Assembly (NCBI GenBank): GCA_009784995.1
Contig: WQXE01000075.1
Coordinates: 1 to 9,333, forward strand
DNA from: Treponema sp.
GTDB lineage: Bacteria > Spirochaetota > Spirochaetia > Treponematales > Breznakiellaceae
Length of the DNA: 9,333 bases
Reading direction: 5' to 3'
The notes below the pieces were generated by a model. The model was not told the DNA's origin and ran no database searches. It was given only the letters and a program-made list of their open reading frames with translations. The position numbers and the translations under genes were made by a program. Of this stretch, positions 1-6,094 are shown one piece after another (the first letter of the stretch is position 1; every line of letters begins with the position of its first letter).

Positions 1-125
1 AATGGACTATGCCGATAAGAGATTGGGGGCGGGCTCTAAACCAGTTCGCTATTGAGTTTGGAAAAGAACGGGTTCCGTTCTGATGATACTATATCAATTA
101 CACAAAAAATCTGACACGTTCAGGG
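1..125 (+). mobile_element. Right end of an IS256-family (Mutator-type) insertion sequence, partial
   Basis: The window opens inside an insertion sequence. The transposase C-terminus ends at base 83. About 15 bases later comes TTACACAAAAAATCTGACA (98-116), which read from the other strand resembles the terminal inverted repeats of IS256-family elements: TGTCA followed by a T-rich run and TGTGTAA close to the tip. The outer tip probably lies between about 117 and 125; the exact boundary cannot be set because the left end and the target-site duplication lie outside the window. Whether the element is intact cannot be judged. Confidence 0.6.
3..83 (+). CDS. IS256-family transposase, C-terminal fragment (5' end outside window)
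   Basis: Reading from base 3, 26 codons run to a TGA at 81-83 (another TGA-like triplet lies next to it). The peptide includes WTMPIRDWGRALNQFAIEFG followed by KERVPF. The pattern W-x(3)-I-R-x-W-x(3)-L-N-Q-(F/L)-A-I-x-F-x(2)-R is the conserved tail of IS256/Mutator-type DDE transposases, which end just after this motif. The catalytic DDE residues would lie upstream, outside the window. The two other forward frames of this stretch are broken by early stops or give no recognisable peptide. Following the stop, the expected terminal inverted repeat is present, which supports the family call. Identification is from motif memory on a short peptide. Confidence 0.65.
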   Translation, partial: WTMPIRDWGRALNQFAIEFGKERVPF

Positions 126-160
126 TTATAATATTTACTTCTTTACCTAGTACAAAATCT

Positions 161-214
161 AATTATAATAATAATCAATTTTATATAAATTATAATAATA
201 ATCAATTTTATATA
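161..214. repeat. Perfect 27-bp tandem duplication, two copies
   Basis: Bases 161-187 and 188-214 are identical 27-mers that begin AATTATAATAATAATC and end TTTTATATA, followed by a further AAT of a third copy. The unit is a multiple of three, so an overlapping frame stays open and reads YNNNQFYIN twice. Each unit also contains an ATA/ATT microsatellite-like run. Identity of the copies implies a recent slippage event. No function can be assigned. Confidence 0.9.
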
Positions 215-245
215 AATCCCGATAAATATCTTACCGATGATCATA

Positions 246-265
246 ACATAAGAGTTAACTTATGT
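246..265. repeat. Small inverted repeat (7-bp arms, 6-nt loop)
   Basis: ACATAAG (246-252) is the exact reverse complement of CTTATGT (259-265), with a GTTAAC palindrome overlapping the loop and second arm. There is no T-tract after either arm, so it is a poor candidate for a rho-independent terminator. It could be an operator-like site or chance symmetry in AT-rich DNA. Confidence 0.35.
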
Positions 266-335
266 GTTAATATGAATAAATTTAAAATATATGGCAGTCT
301 ACGAGTAGGTAAAATCCTATATTAAGGAAACTTCA

Positions 336-440
336 ATGGAGAATGTTATGAAACATGATTTAATGCCTCAAAAATCTCAACATAGAATGGTAAACCTGTT
401 TCGTACTCTTTATAAGAAACCTCTACTTTCTGGTTCATAA
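336..440 (+). CDS. Possible small ORF, 34 residues, function unknown
   Basis: An ATG at 336 is preceded by AAGGA (324-328) at a 7-base spacing, a good Shine-Dalgarno arrangement. The frame runs 34 codons to TAA at 438-440. The peptide starts MENVMKHDLM, is basic and Met-rich, has no membrane segment or motif I recognise, and ends YKKPLLSGS. It lies on the strand opposite to the neighbouring operon and ends 28 bases from the pseudokinase stop. It could be a genuine small protein, the stump of a gene truncated by IS-associated rearrangement, or chance. The ribosome binding site is the only real support. Confidence 0.25.
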   Translation: MENVMKHDLMPQKSQHRMVNLFRTLYKKPLLSGS

Positions 441-467
441 TTGGTTATAAATAATAACAGGAAAACT

Positions 468-1880
468 TTATCTTTCTATACGGGTTATTTCCGTAATTCT
501 CCAGTTTCCTTTTCTGTCGCGTCTTAATGTTATTACGTCGGTGCGGCTTATTGAGTAACCTTCGTTATAGGGCCACAGTAAATAATTTACGCGGTAGACC
601 ATCATATCATCGCCTTCGTTGCCTGCCATGTGTTCAAGGGTTATGTCTGTTACGCCGAATACATTTGGAGCGGGAAGCTCGCCGCCGTTGTTTACCCACG
701 CTCCCGCGGGGATTAATACCGCGCTGGACATATCGTACGCCTGCATCGCTTTTATTCCCGCTGTCATATTGATGGCGTAATTTAAATCTTCTTTGCTCGC
801 TCCGTTTAAAATCGCTTCCATAAACATATGATCCAGTGAACTTAACGCGTTAAAATACGCGTGTACGACACTGCCGGAGGGCATTCCTTCGGTTGTCGGC
901 CTGCGTGACGCGCCCGCTACCATACTGAATGTTATAAAACCTGCGAAAAATAATATCGAAATCGCGGCGATTACCCCGATTCTGTTACGCGCGAAAAAGC
1001 GTTTTATTTTTACTTTGTAATTTTGCTTGAATAAATAATTTTTTCTTTCTTTTTCAAATCTTCTTTCTTTTTCTACAGGCAGCGGATTATACAGTGACGA
1101 AATAGAAACCATTTTATTGTCGCCGCCCAGTAATGTTTTTATCATATTGGTAATAATATCTACCGCTTTAAGATTTAATGTTACTTTTTTATTTACAACT
1201 GGCAATAAAAGCGCGGCTTGAATTAGATCCGATATTTTTGTGTCCAGGTTGGGAGCCGCGAGATTGACAGGCAGAAAAACGCCTTCTCTCATATCCTGAT
1301 AAATGTCTGCTGACGGATACGGATGAGAACCGGTCAATATTTTATAGAGCATAACGCCGGCGCAAAATGTAGCGGCTTCCAATCCCGTTAAATCGGGGCA
1401 GTTGTAACGATCCAGCTCCGCTCCCTCGATAAAAAGACAGCGGTTTGACAAATTTGGCGGAGAAAAGAAAATGCTACCCTTTGGATGAGATACATTGTCA
1501 TTTTCTGTGCAGATAAAAGCGGATCCCGGGTTAGCCGCGGATTTTTTATCGCCTAAAAATAATTTCGCTCTCATCCAAAGAAGCACAGCCTGTAAAGCTA
1601 CTTGCGAAGAGTTATTCTGCGTAAGCGCGCTTACATCATCAATAAGAATGTCTAACCTCTTTCCGTTAAAAAGAGGTCCCCAAACATGCATTATATTTTC
1701 TATATCGTTTACGCCCGCGGATTTCCATATTGTATGTGAGCCGTTTGGACTTACTACATACCCCTGTTCTATCATACTCTGAGACATTTTTGTTCTCGCG
1801 AATGATCTTGGGTCTAACCCTGTGTTAAAACTAACAACAGGGTTATTATCAATATTAGAAATCAGAATGCGTCTTTGCAT
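468..1880 (-). CDS. Membrane-anchored protein-kinase-like protein (predicted pseudokinase) with periplasmic domain
   Basis: A 470-residue protein. Residues about 130-225 resemble the C-lobe of a Ser/Thr protein kinase: a segment starting HPKGSIFF where the catalytic loop should be, then CPDLTGLEAATFCAGVMLYK with ILTGSHPY (kinase subdomains VIII-IX), then a helical end. The Gly-rich loop, the VAIK lysine, HRD and DFG are not recognisable, so it is probably catalytically dead. A basic segment (about 269-300, many K/R) precedes one membrane span (about 300-323, GVIAAISILFFAGFITF). The basic flank predicts a cytoplasmic kinase-like part and a periplasmic C-terminus (324-470). That tail, with a helix then strands ending RRDRKGNWRITEI, resembles NTF2/SnoaL-like folds; this is inferred from pattern only. 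It is the third gene of the hflK-hflC operon, 19 bases after hflC. I start it at ATG 1880, not the in-frame TTG one codon upstream, because of Shine-Dalgarno spacing. The kinase resemblance is moderately sure; the function is unknown. Confidence 0.7.
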   Translation of the reverse strand: MQRRILISNIDNNPVVSFNTGLDPRSFARTKMSQSMIEQGYVVSPNGSHTIWKSAGVNDIENIMHVWGPLFNGKRLDILIDDVSALTQNNSSQVALQAVLLWMRAKLFLGDKKSAANPGSAFICTENDNVSHPKGSIFFSPPNLSNRCLFIEGAELDRYNCPDLTGLEAATFCAGVMLYKILTGSHPYPSADIYQDMREGVFLPVNLAAPNLDTKISDLIQAALLLPVVNKKVTLNLKAVDIITNMIKTLLGGDNKMVSISSLYNPLPVEKERRFEKERKNYLFKQNYKVKIKRFFARNRIGVIAAISILFFAGFITFSMVAGASRRPTTEGMPSGSVVHAYFNALSSLDHMFMEAILNGASKEDLNYAINMTAGIKAMQAYDMSSAVLIPAGAWVNNGGELPAPNVFGVTDITLEHMAGNEGDDMMVYRVNYLLWPYNEGYSISRTDVITLRRDRKGNWRITEITRIER

Positions 1881-1883
1881 CAA

Positions 1884-1891
1884 CCTTCCTT
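1884..1891 (-). promoter_or_regulatory. Ribosome binding site deciding the pseudokinase start
   Basis: On the minus strand the sequence reads AAGGAAGG-TTG-ATG. The AAGGA core is 6 bases from the ATG at 1880, which is ideal. It is only 3 bases from the TTG at 1883, which is too close. The ATG is therefore the better start, giving 470 and not 471 residues. Confidence 0.6.
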
Positions 1892-1899
1892 AAAACAGG

Positions 1900-2883
1900 T
1901 TATCTGGGATTATAAAGATAACGGAAATATTCCATGTCCGTAGTAAGCGTTTTATCAAATCTTGGCATGGTCTGGCGGTATGATTCTATCGCTCTCCAGA
2001 AATCATAGAAGTTTCTAGTCTGCGTGTTTCTATCATAAGCGTCTGTGTAAATTCTCGCGGCTTCCGCGTCGGCGATACCCATGATTGCCTGTGATTGATG
2101 ATACGCCGCTGATTGTATTGTTCTTCTTTCATTTTCCATTCTGCCAAGCCATTCCGCTTTGCGTCCTTCACCAACGGAACGGTAATACATCGCTATCTGG
2201 TTGCGTTCTCTGTTCATACGCGCGTAAACGCTCGGGGTAAGTTCGTCGGAATATCTGATTTGACGCGTAACAACATCAATTAGTTCAATTCCGTATTCGG
2301 GAACCATACGTCTTGAACGAATAAGTATTTCTTCCGCGAGCTGTCTTCTTCCTTTTGAAATTGGTTCGATATTTGATTCCTGAGTCGGTGCCGCGATAAT
2401 TTCATCTTCAATGCTTTCTTCAAGACTTAAAATATCAGTATCTGATGTTCGATCCAGAATTATGTTTGAATTCCTTACGGATTCACGCAAAAAGTTTTCG
2501 GCGATTACAGTACGTACTTCAGAATCGATAATTTCCGCGAGCTTGGAATACGCAAGCTCGACTCTTGTTATCGCTTCGTAAAATTTTGTAGGATCGGCAA
2601 TTCGCCAGCGCGCTACAACATCAACGAAAATAAATTGTCTTTCCGCTGTAGGTACAATTCTGGCTTCTCCGTCCCATGCCATTATCTTTTTCGGATAACG
2701 GACTACTTCATCGATAAACGGAATTTTTACATGCAAACCGGCATCGGTAATTTCATTTGAAATCTTTCCTAAACGGACTATTACCGCCTGTTCCCCTTCG
2801 TTAATTATATATAATGGACCCGCGATCATGATACCGATTATTATTATGCCGATTACAACAAATGTAGTAACTAATTTTTTCAT
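1900..2883 (-). CDS. hflC: HflC, SPFH/prohibitin-family membrane protein, FtsH modulator subunit
   Basis: A 327-residue protein, close to the roughly 330 usual for HflC. An N-terminal membrane anchor (residues 4-26) is followed by the SPFH domain, opening with EGEQAVIVRLGK and continuing through GLHVKIPFIDEV, the AWDGEARIVPT region and FVDVVARWRIADP. The C-terminal part has the HflC-type run PSVYARMNRERNQIA and YRSVGEGRKAEW, then a long Ala/Glu-rich helix with ADAEAARIY, typical of the helices that build the HflKC cage. In other bacteria HflC pairs with HflK at the inner membrane, with most of the chain in the periplasm, and restrains FtsH proteolysis. An acidic, Ser-rich insertion at about 145-178 interrupts the SPFH region. 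Its ATG overlaps the hflK stop by one base (TAATG), with GGGAGG 6 bases upstream, so the two are probably translationally coupled. Confidence 0.93.
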   Translation of the reverse strand: MKKLVTTFVVIGIIIIGIMIAGPLYIINEGEQAVIVRLGKISNEITDAGLHVKIPFIDEVVRYPKKIMAWDGEARIVPTAERQFIFVDVVARWRIADPTKFYEAITRVELAYSKLAEIIDSEVRTVIAENFLRESVRNSNIILDRTSDTDILSLEESIEDEIIAAPTQESNIEPISKGRRQLAEEILIRSRRMVPEYGIELIDVVTRQIRYSDELTPSVYARMNRERNQIAMYYRSVGEGRKAEWLGRMENERRTIQSAAYHQSQAIMGIADAEAARIYTDAYDRNTQTRNFYDFWRAIESYRQTMPRFDKTLTTDMEYFRYLYNPR

Positions 2884-3830
2884 TATCTGCCTCCCAGGTT
2901 CATCAAAGGAATAAAATTGGAAAGGTTACGATCGATAATTGTCATACCGTCTTCATTCCTGAACACTTCTTCTATCATTTCATAATACAAACGCTGTCTT
3001 GTAACTTCCGGGGAACGCTGGAATTCGGCGTATACCGAATTAAAACGCGCTACATCGCCGTTTGCCCTGTTTACGCGTTCTGCCGCGTAACCTCTTGCCT
3101 GTTGTATAACACGTTCGGCTTCACCTCTGGCTCTGGGGATTTCTTCATTGTAGATTTGCTGTCCTTCGTTTATAAGACGTTCCAGATCCTGCATGGCTCT
3201 ATTTACGTCTTCAAACGCTTCCTGTACGCCTCTTGGAGGTGTAACGTTTTGTAATTTTACCGCTATTACAATAATACCAAGATTATAACTGCGGAATGTT
3301 TCGTTCATTAAAAATTGACCAGCGTCTTCAATCGCGCTTCGTTCGACACCCATTACATCCATGATCGCGCGATCTCCTACAAGCATGTTAATAACAGAGC
3401 GCGATACGTCGCGAATTGTTTCGGTGCGTTCATTTACGTTAAAAATCCACGCTCTTGGATCATTTATTCGATACTGAATGATCCATTCAACATCAACGAT
3501 GTTTAAATCGCCCGTAAGCATTATAGATTCGTCCGTACGGCTTGAATATGCCGGAAGGCTTCCGCCCCTTGTTGTACGAAAACCAAACTCCTGAGTATTA
3601 ACAGTTTGGACATTTACCGTATAATTGCGGTCAATACCGAAGGGTAGTTTTATATGTAAACCCGGACCCTTAATGTCAATAAATTTGCCAAAGCGGGTTA
3701 TTACCGCCTGCTGTGTCTGATCGACGATGAAAACACTGGTAGCTAACAGGATTATTACTAATATTCCTACAACAACCAATATAATTAAATTCGGGCTTAA
3801 TTTGCCCATCTCTTGTGGAGTGAATTTCAC
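2883..3830 (-). CDS. hflK: HflK, SPFH/prohibitin-family membrane protein, FtsH modulator subunit
   Basis: A 315-residue protein. A single membrane segment (about 14-35) is followed by the SPFH domain beginning VDQTQQAVITRFGK, then GPGLHIKLPFGID, LTGDLNIVDVEWIIQYRI, and the HflK hallmark LQNVTPPRGVQEAFEDVNRA (about 192-211). After this comes the Arg/Glu/Ala-rich helix (EIPRARGEAERVIQQARGYA) of the cage wall. It is shorter than E. coli HflK (about 419 residues) because it lacks the Gly-rich cytoplasmic N-terminal extension: the membrane segment begins within 14 residues of the start. The start codon is GTG at 3830, supported by a GGAGG 7 bases upstream. It is the first gene of the hflK-hflC-pseudokinase operon and is divergent from the phosphofructokinase gene. 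No ftsH occurs in the window. Confidence 0.93.
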   Translation of the reverse strand: MKFTPQEMGKLSPNLIILVVVGILVIILLATSVFIVDQTQQAVITRFGKFIDIKGPGLHIKLPFGIDRNYTVNVQTVNTQEFGFRTTRGGSLPAYSSRTDESIMLTGDLNIVDVEWIIQYRINDPRAWIFNVNERTETIRDVSRSVINMLVGDRAIMDVMGVERSAIEDAGQFLMNETFRSYNLGIIVIAVKLQNVTPPRGVQEAFEDVNRAMQDLERLINEGQQIYNEEIPRARGEAERVIQQARGYAAERVNRANGDVARFNSVYAEFQRSPEVTRQRLYYEMIEEVFRNEDGMTIIDRNLSNFIPLMNLGGR

Positions 3831-3837
3831 GATTTAA

Positions 3838-3842
3838 CCTCC
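3838..3842 (-). promoter_or_regulatory. Ribosome binding site for the GTG start of hflK
   Basis: The minus strand reads GGAGG-TTAAATC-GTG. This strong Shine-Dalgarno with a 7-base spacer identifies GTG (3828-3830) as the hflK start. The next in-frame ATG is seven codons further in and has no comparable site. Confidence 0.7.
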
Positions 3843-3905
3843 GTAAATTGAGTATAGCACATAGTTGAATATAGAGTATACTATATACTGACGTATATTA
3901 TATAT
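3843..3905. promoter_or_regulatory. Divergent promoter region between hflK and the phosphofructokinase gene
   Basis: Bases between the two ribosome binding sites are nearly all A/T. For hflK, the minus strand has TGCTATACT (complement of 3851-3859), an extended -10 motif (TG-N-TATACT) with a short leader before GGAGG. For the rightward gene, candidate -10 hexamers are TATACT at 3884-3889 and TATATT at 3894-3899; TTGAAT (3865-3870) is the nearest -35-like hexamer, but its spacing to either (13 or 23) is not ideal, so that promoter is uncertain. The region also contains the palindrome AGTATACT (3875-3882) and GAGTATA twice (3850-3856 and 3874-3880), 24 bp apart. Confidence 0.4.
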
Positions 3906-3912
3906 AAAGGAG
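3906..3912 (+). promoter_or_regulatory. Ribosome binding site of the phosphofructokinase gene
   Basis: AAAGGAG lies 8 bases before the ATG at 3921 and is a strong Shine-Dalgarno sequence, supporting that start. Confidence 0.7.
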
Positions 3913-3920
3913 ATTTAACC

Positions 3921-5255
3921 ATGCAGGAAAATAATTATGATTTTACTATCGAAGAATTAGGAAAAGCGACTGTTAATTCGCCGATAGAAATGTCAAAAAC
4001 AGCCGGAGATAAAATCGCGAATTATGTTACTGATGACAGATTTGTTCGTTTAAGTTCGTTTATTATTCCGGGACCTCAGCCTTCTGTAGAAAGAAATCAA
4101 GTATTGGAACGCGCGGGTCCAAGAGAACATATATATTTTTCGCCGGCTCATGTTCATGCCGGTATTGTTACCTGCGGCGGTTTGTGTCCCGGTATTAATG
4201 ATGTTATTAGAGCTCTCGTGCGATGTCTTTGGACACGTTACGGTGTCACCAGGATTTCCGGTATCCGTTACGGGTACAGGGGTTTTTTGCCTGAATCGCA
4301 ATTTGGAGTAAAGCAGCTTGATCCCGATGTTGTCGATGACATTCATAAACTGGGCGGCACATTTTTAGGCAGCGCGCGCGGCGGCGGAAAGGAAGTGGAA
4401 AAAATTGTTGACGCTATGCAAAAATTAAATTTAAATATGCTTTTTACAATTGGCGGAGACGGTACGCAAAAAGGTATGCTTGATATCGCGGAAGAAATCG
4501 GCAAAAGAAATTTAAAAATCGCGGTGGTTGGAGTTCCAAAAACTGTAGATAACGATTTCGCTATGCTGGATCGATCTTTTGGTTTTAACACGGCGGTAGC
4601 GAAAGCTGTTGAAGTAGTTTCGGCGGCTCACATGGAAGCGTCTTCCGCGATTAATGGTATAGGTCTTGTAAAAGTTATGGGACGCGATTCCGGTTTTATC
4701 GCGGCGCATACAGCGCTCGCGAGCCACGAAGTAAACTTTGTATTGATTCCGGAAGTGCCGTTTAATTTGGAAGGCAGTAATGGCTTTTTGCATCATCTGG
4801 AAGAACGTATTAAAAAACGCAAACACGCGGTTATCGTAGTCGCGGAAGGCGCCATGCAGGATTTACTTGTAAAAGATAAAAAACATGACGCTGGCGGAAA
4901 CGCGATAATGGAAGATGTTGGAATATATATCCGCTCAAGGATAATCGATTATTTTAAAGAAAAAAATATCGAGATTAATTTAAAATATATCGATCCAAGT
5001 TACGCGATACGTTCCGCTCCCGCTAACCCGGAAGATTCTATTTTATGCGAACGCCTGGGTAACGCGGCGGCTCACGCGGCGATGGCTGGTAAAACAAAAT
5101 TAATTATTGGGCTTGTTAATAACAGATTTGTTCATCTGCCGATTAAAATGGTAATTTCGCACCGTAACAAAGTTAACCCGGAAAGCAGCTTGTGGCGTGA
5201 TACTCTGGACGCGACCCATCAGCCGCCGTTAATGGTAAACAGGTTCGGTAATTAG
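3921..5255 (+). CDS. pfkA: 6-phosphofructokinase, clade-X type, predicted ATP-dependent
   Basis: A 444-residue protein with an N-terminal extension of about 75 residues ahead of the phosphofructokinase core, as in the plant, trypanosomatid and spirochaete group. It phosphorylates fructose 6-phosphate to the 1,6-bisphosphate in glycolysis, in the cytoplasm. Motifs in order: GGLCPG (86-91, nucleotide/diphosphate loop), GGDGTQKG (178-185), PKTVDND (206-212, with the catalytic base and metal-binding aspartates), MGRDSG (253-258, fructose-6-phosphate binding) and IPE (276-278). In this superfamily Gly after GGD (GGDG) is found in ATP users, whereas PPi-dependent enzymes have GGDD. The Lys in PKTVDND is shared by PPi enzymes and by the ATP-dependent clade-X enzymes. 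I therefore predict ATP as donor, but annotation pipelines may label it PPi-dependent. The gene stands alone, divergent from hflK, and its TAG directly abuts the stop of the convergent methyltransferase gene. Confidence 0.92.
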   Translation: MQENNYDFTIEELGKATVNSPIEMSKTAGDKIANYVTDDRFVRLSSFIIPGPQPSVERNQVLERAGPREHIYFSPAHVHAGIVTCGGLCPGINDVIRALVRCLWTRYGVTRISGIRYGYRGFLPESQFGVKQLDPDVVDDIHKLGGTFLGSARGGGKEVEKIVDAMQKLNLNMLFTIGGDGTQKGMLDIAEEIGKRNLKIAVVGVPKTVDNDFAMLDRSFGFNTAVAKAVEVVSAAHMEASSAINGIGLVKVMGRDSGFIAAHTALASHEVNFVLIPEVPFNLEGSNGFLHHLEERIKKRKHAVIVVAEGAMQDLLVKDKKHDAGGNAIMEDVGIYIRSRIIDYFKEKNIEINLKYIDPSYAIRSAPANPEDSILCERLGNAAAHAAMAGKTKLIIGLVNNRFVHLPIKMVISHRNKVNPESSLWRDTLDATHQPPLMVNRFGN

Positions 5256-6083
5256 TTATAACTCATAAATAGCGTGTAGGAATAGCGCCGCCGCTTGTGA
5301 TACGTTTAAACTTTCGATGTTACCTGTTCCGGGAATGCGAAGCAGGCACGCGCAAAGGTCTTTAATATTTTTAGGAAGCCCTGTTTCCTCGTTGCCAAGT
5401 ACAAGCGCGATCGCGGGGCGGCTTCCGGCTCTTTCTGTTTTAATTTTTGAGTTTTTTACTATGTCGCTTAGATCTTTTATTCTCATTCTCGCTCTTGTGT
5501 CTGTGCCAATAACTACGATTTTTTTTACGGCGTCTTTTAAAAAAGCGGCTGTATTTGAAACTTTGCGCACCGTTAAATGCTCGAACGCTCCTTCCGCGAC
5601 ACGGTAGGCGCTTGTTGTAAGCTGAGCTGTTTGTATTGGCTGTTGTGTTTGCCCGTCTGTATTATTTTCCAGCGCCGCGTCTTTTTCGTTTAAAACAATG
5701 TATGTAACATCAAAAAACGCTGCCGCTCTCGCGATCGCGCCCAGATTGTGATCGTTACCTACAGAATGTAAAATAATTCCTGTCTTTCCTTCATTTGCCC
5801 ACAATTCAAGGTCTTCAAGGTTTAATGGCTCAATTACAGGTTCTTCGATCATCGCGACAACACCCTGATGATGAACGCTTTTGCAGATGCGTTCCAATTC
5901 TTCATTTTCGCAGATTTTATAGGGACGTTTGCGCTCGGCAAGTTGTTTGCATAAACCTGTAAACGACTGAAGGCGATCTTCGCGTAAAAAGAGACGGTTT
6001 ATTTTTTGCGGATTGTATTCACCCGCGGCGAGAACAGCGTTCATACCGCAGACAGCAAGTTCGTCGGTTAATTTATTTCGCAT
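5256..6083 (-). CDS. TrmH/SpoU-family RNA 2'-O-methyltransferase
   Basis: A 275-residue protein. Residues 8-80 look like the SpoU substrate-binding domain, ending in the typical HHQGVVAMI. The knotted SPOUT catalytic domain follows, with motif 1 at 111-124 (DHNLGAIARAAAFF, including the conserved Asn and Arg), motif 2 LVLGNEETGLP (227-237) and motif 3 at 249-270 (RIPGTGNIESLNVSQA, the knot that binds S-adenosylmethionine). It should methylate a ribose 2'-OH in tRNA or rRNA. The target (RlmB-like or TrmH-like) cannot be settled from sequence. It is longer than the usual 230-250 residues owing to a Gln/Asn/Thr-rich insertion at about 138-157 and a basic one near 205-222. It is the last gene of the mla operon, 11 bases after the MCE gene, with a modest GGA site 8 bases before its ATG. 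The stop adjoins that of the phosphofructokinase gene with no spacer. Confidence 0.88.
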   Translation of the reverse strand: MRNKLTDELAVCGMNAVLAAGEYNPQKINRLFLREDRLQSFTGLCKQLAERKRPYKICENEELERICKSVHHQGVVAMIEEPVIEPLNLEDLELWANEGKTGIILHSVGNDHNLGAIARAAAFFDVTYIVLNEKDAALENNTDGQTQQPIQTAQLTTSAYRVAEGAFEHLTVRKVSNTAAFLKDAVKKIVVIGTDTRARMRIKDLSDIVKNSKIKTERAGSRPAIALVLGNEETGLPKNIKDLCACLLRIPGTGNIESLNVSQAAALFLHAIYEL

Positions 6084-6094
6084 GGTTTATTCCA

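Larger units (their letters stand above)
126..467. other. AT-rich region between the IS end and the pseudokinase gene; little coding content
   Basis: About 340 bases, far more AT-rich than the flanking genes and almost free of the CGCG tetramers that pack them. An open frame crosses from base 83 to 325, but it begins inside the IS tip and consists largely of Asn/Tyr/Ile from AT-rich repeats, so I do not treat it as a gene. The stretch holds a 27-bp tandem duplication, a small hairpin and one short ORF with a good ribosome binding site (listed separately). No tRNA, CRISPR or convincing rho-independent terminator is visible for the leftward operon that ends at 468. It may be the remnant of a locus disrupted by the IS. 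Confidence 0.5.

Noticed and set aside
83..325. 80-codon open frame beginning inside the IS tip
   Set aside because: It starts at the transposase stop, crosses the candidate inverted repeat and is made of AT-repeat residues (Asn, Tyr, Ile). There is no Shine-Dalgarno before its start and no recognisable domain.
444..458. GTTAT / ATAAC inverted repeat as terminator for the hflKC-pseudokinase operon
   Set aside because: The stem is 5 bp of mostly A/T pairs and is not followed by a T-tract on the minus strand, so it is unlikely to terminate transcription.
1986..2174. 62-codon minus-strand frame inside hflC
   Set aside because: It overlaps the conserved C-terminal HflC region in another frame and has no independent support.
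3875..3889. Repeated TATACT motifs as a CRISPR leader or array
   Set aside because: They are short AT-rich -10-like hexamers with no regularly spaced repeat-spacer structure.
4050..4826. Several minus-strand open frames of 80-105 codons within the phosphofructokinase gene
   Set aside because: They are shadows of a clearly coding gene with all family motifs intact; they have no ribosome binding sites or recognisable products.
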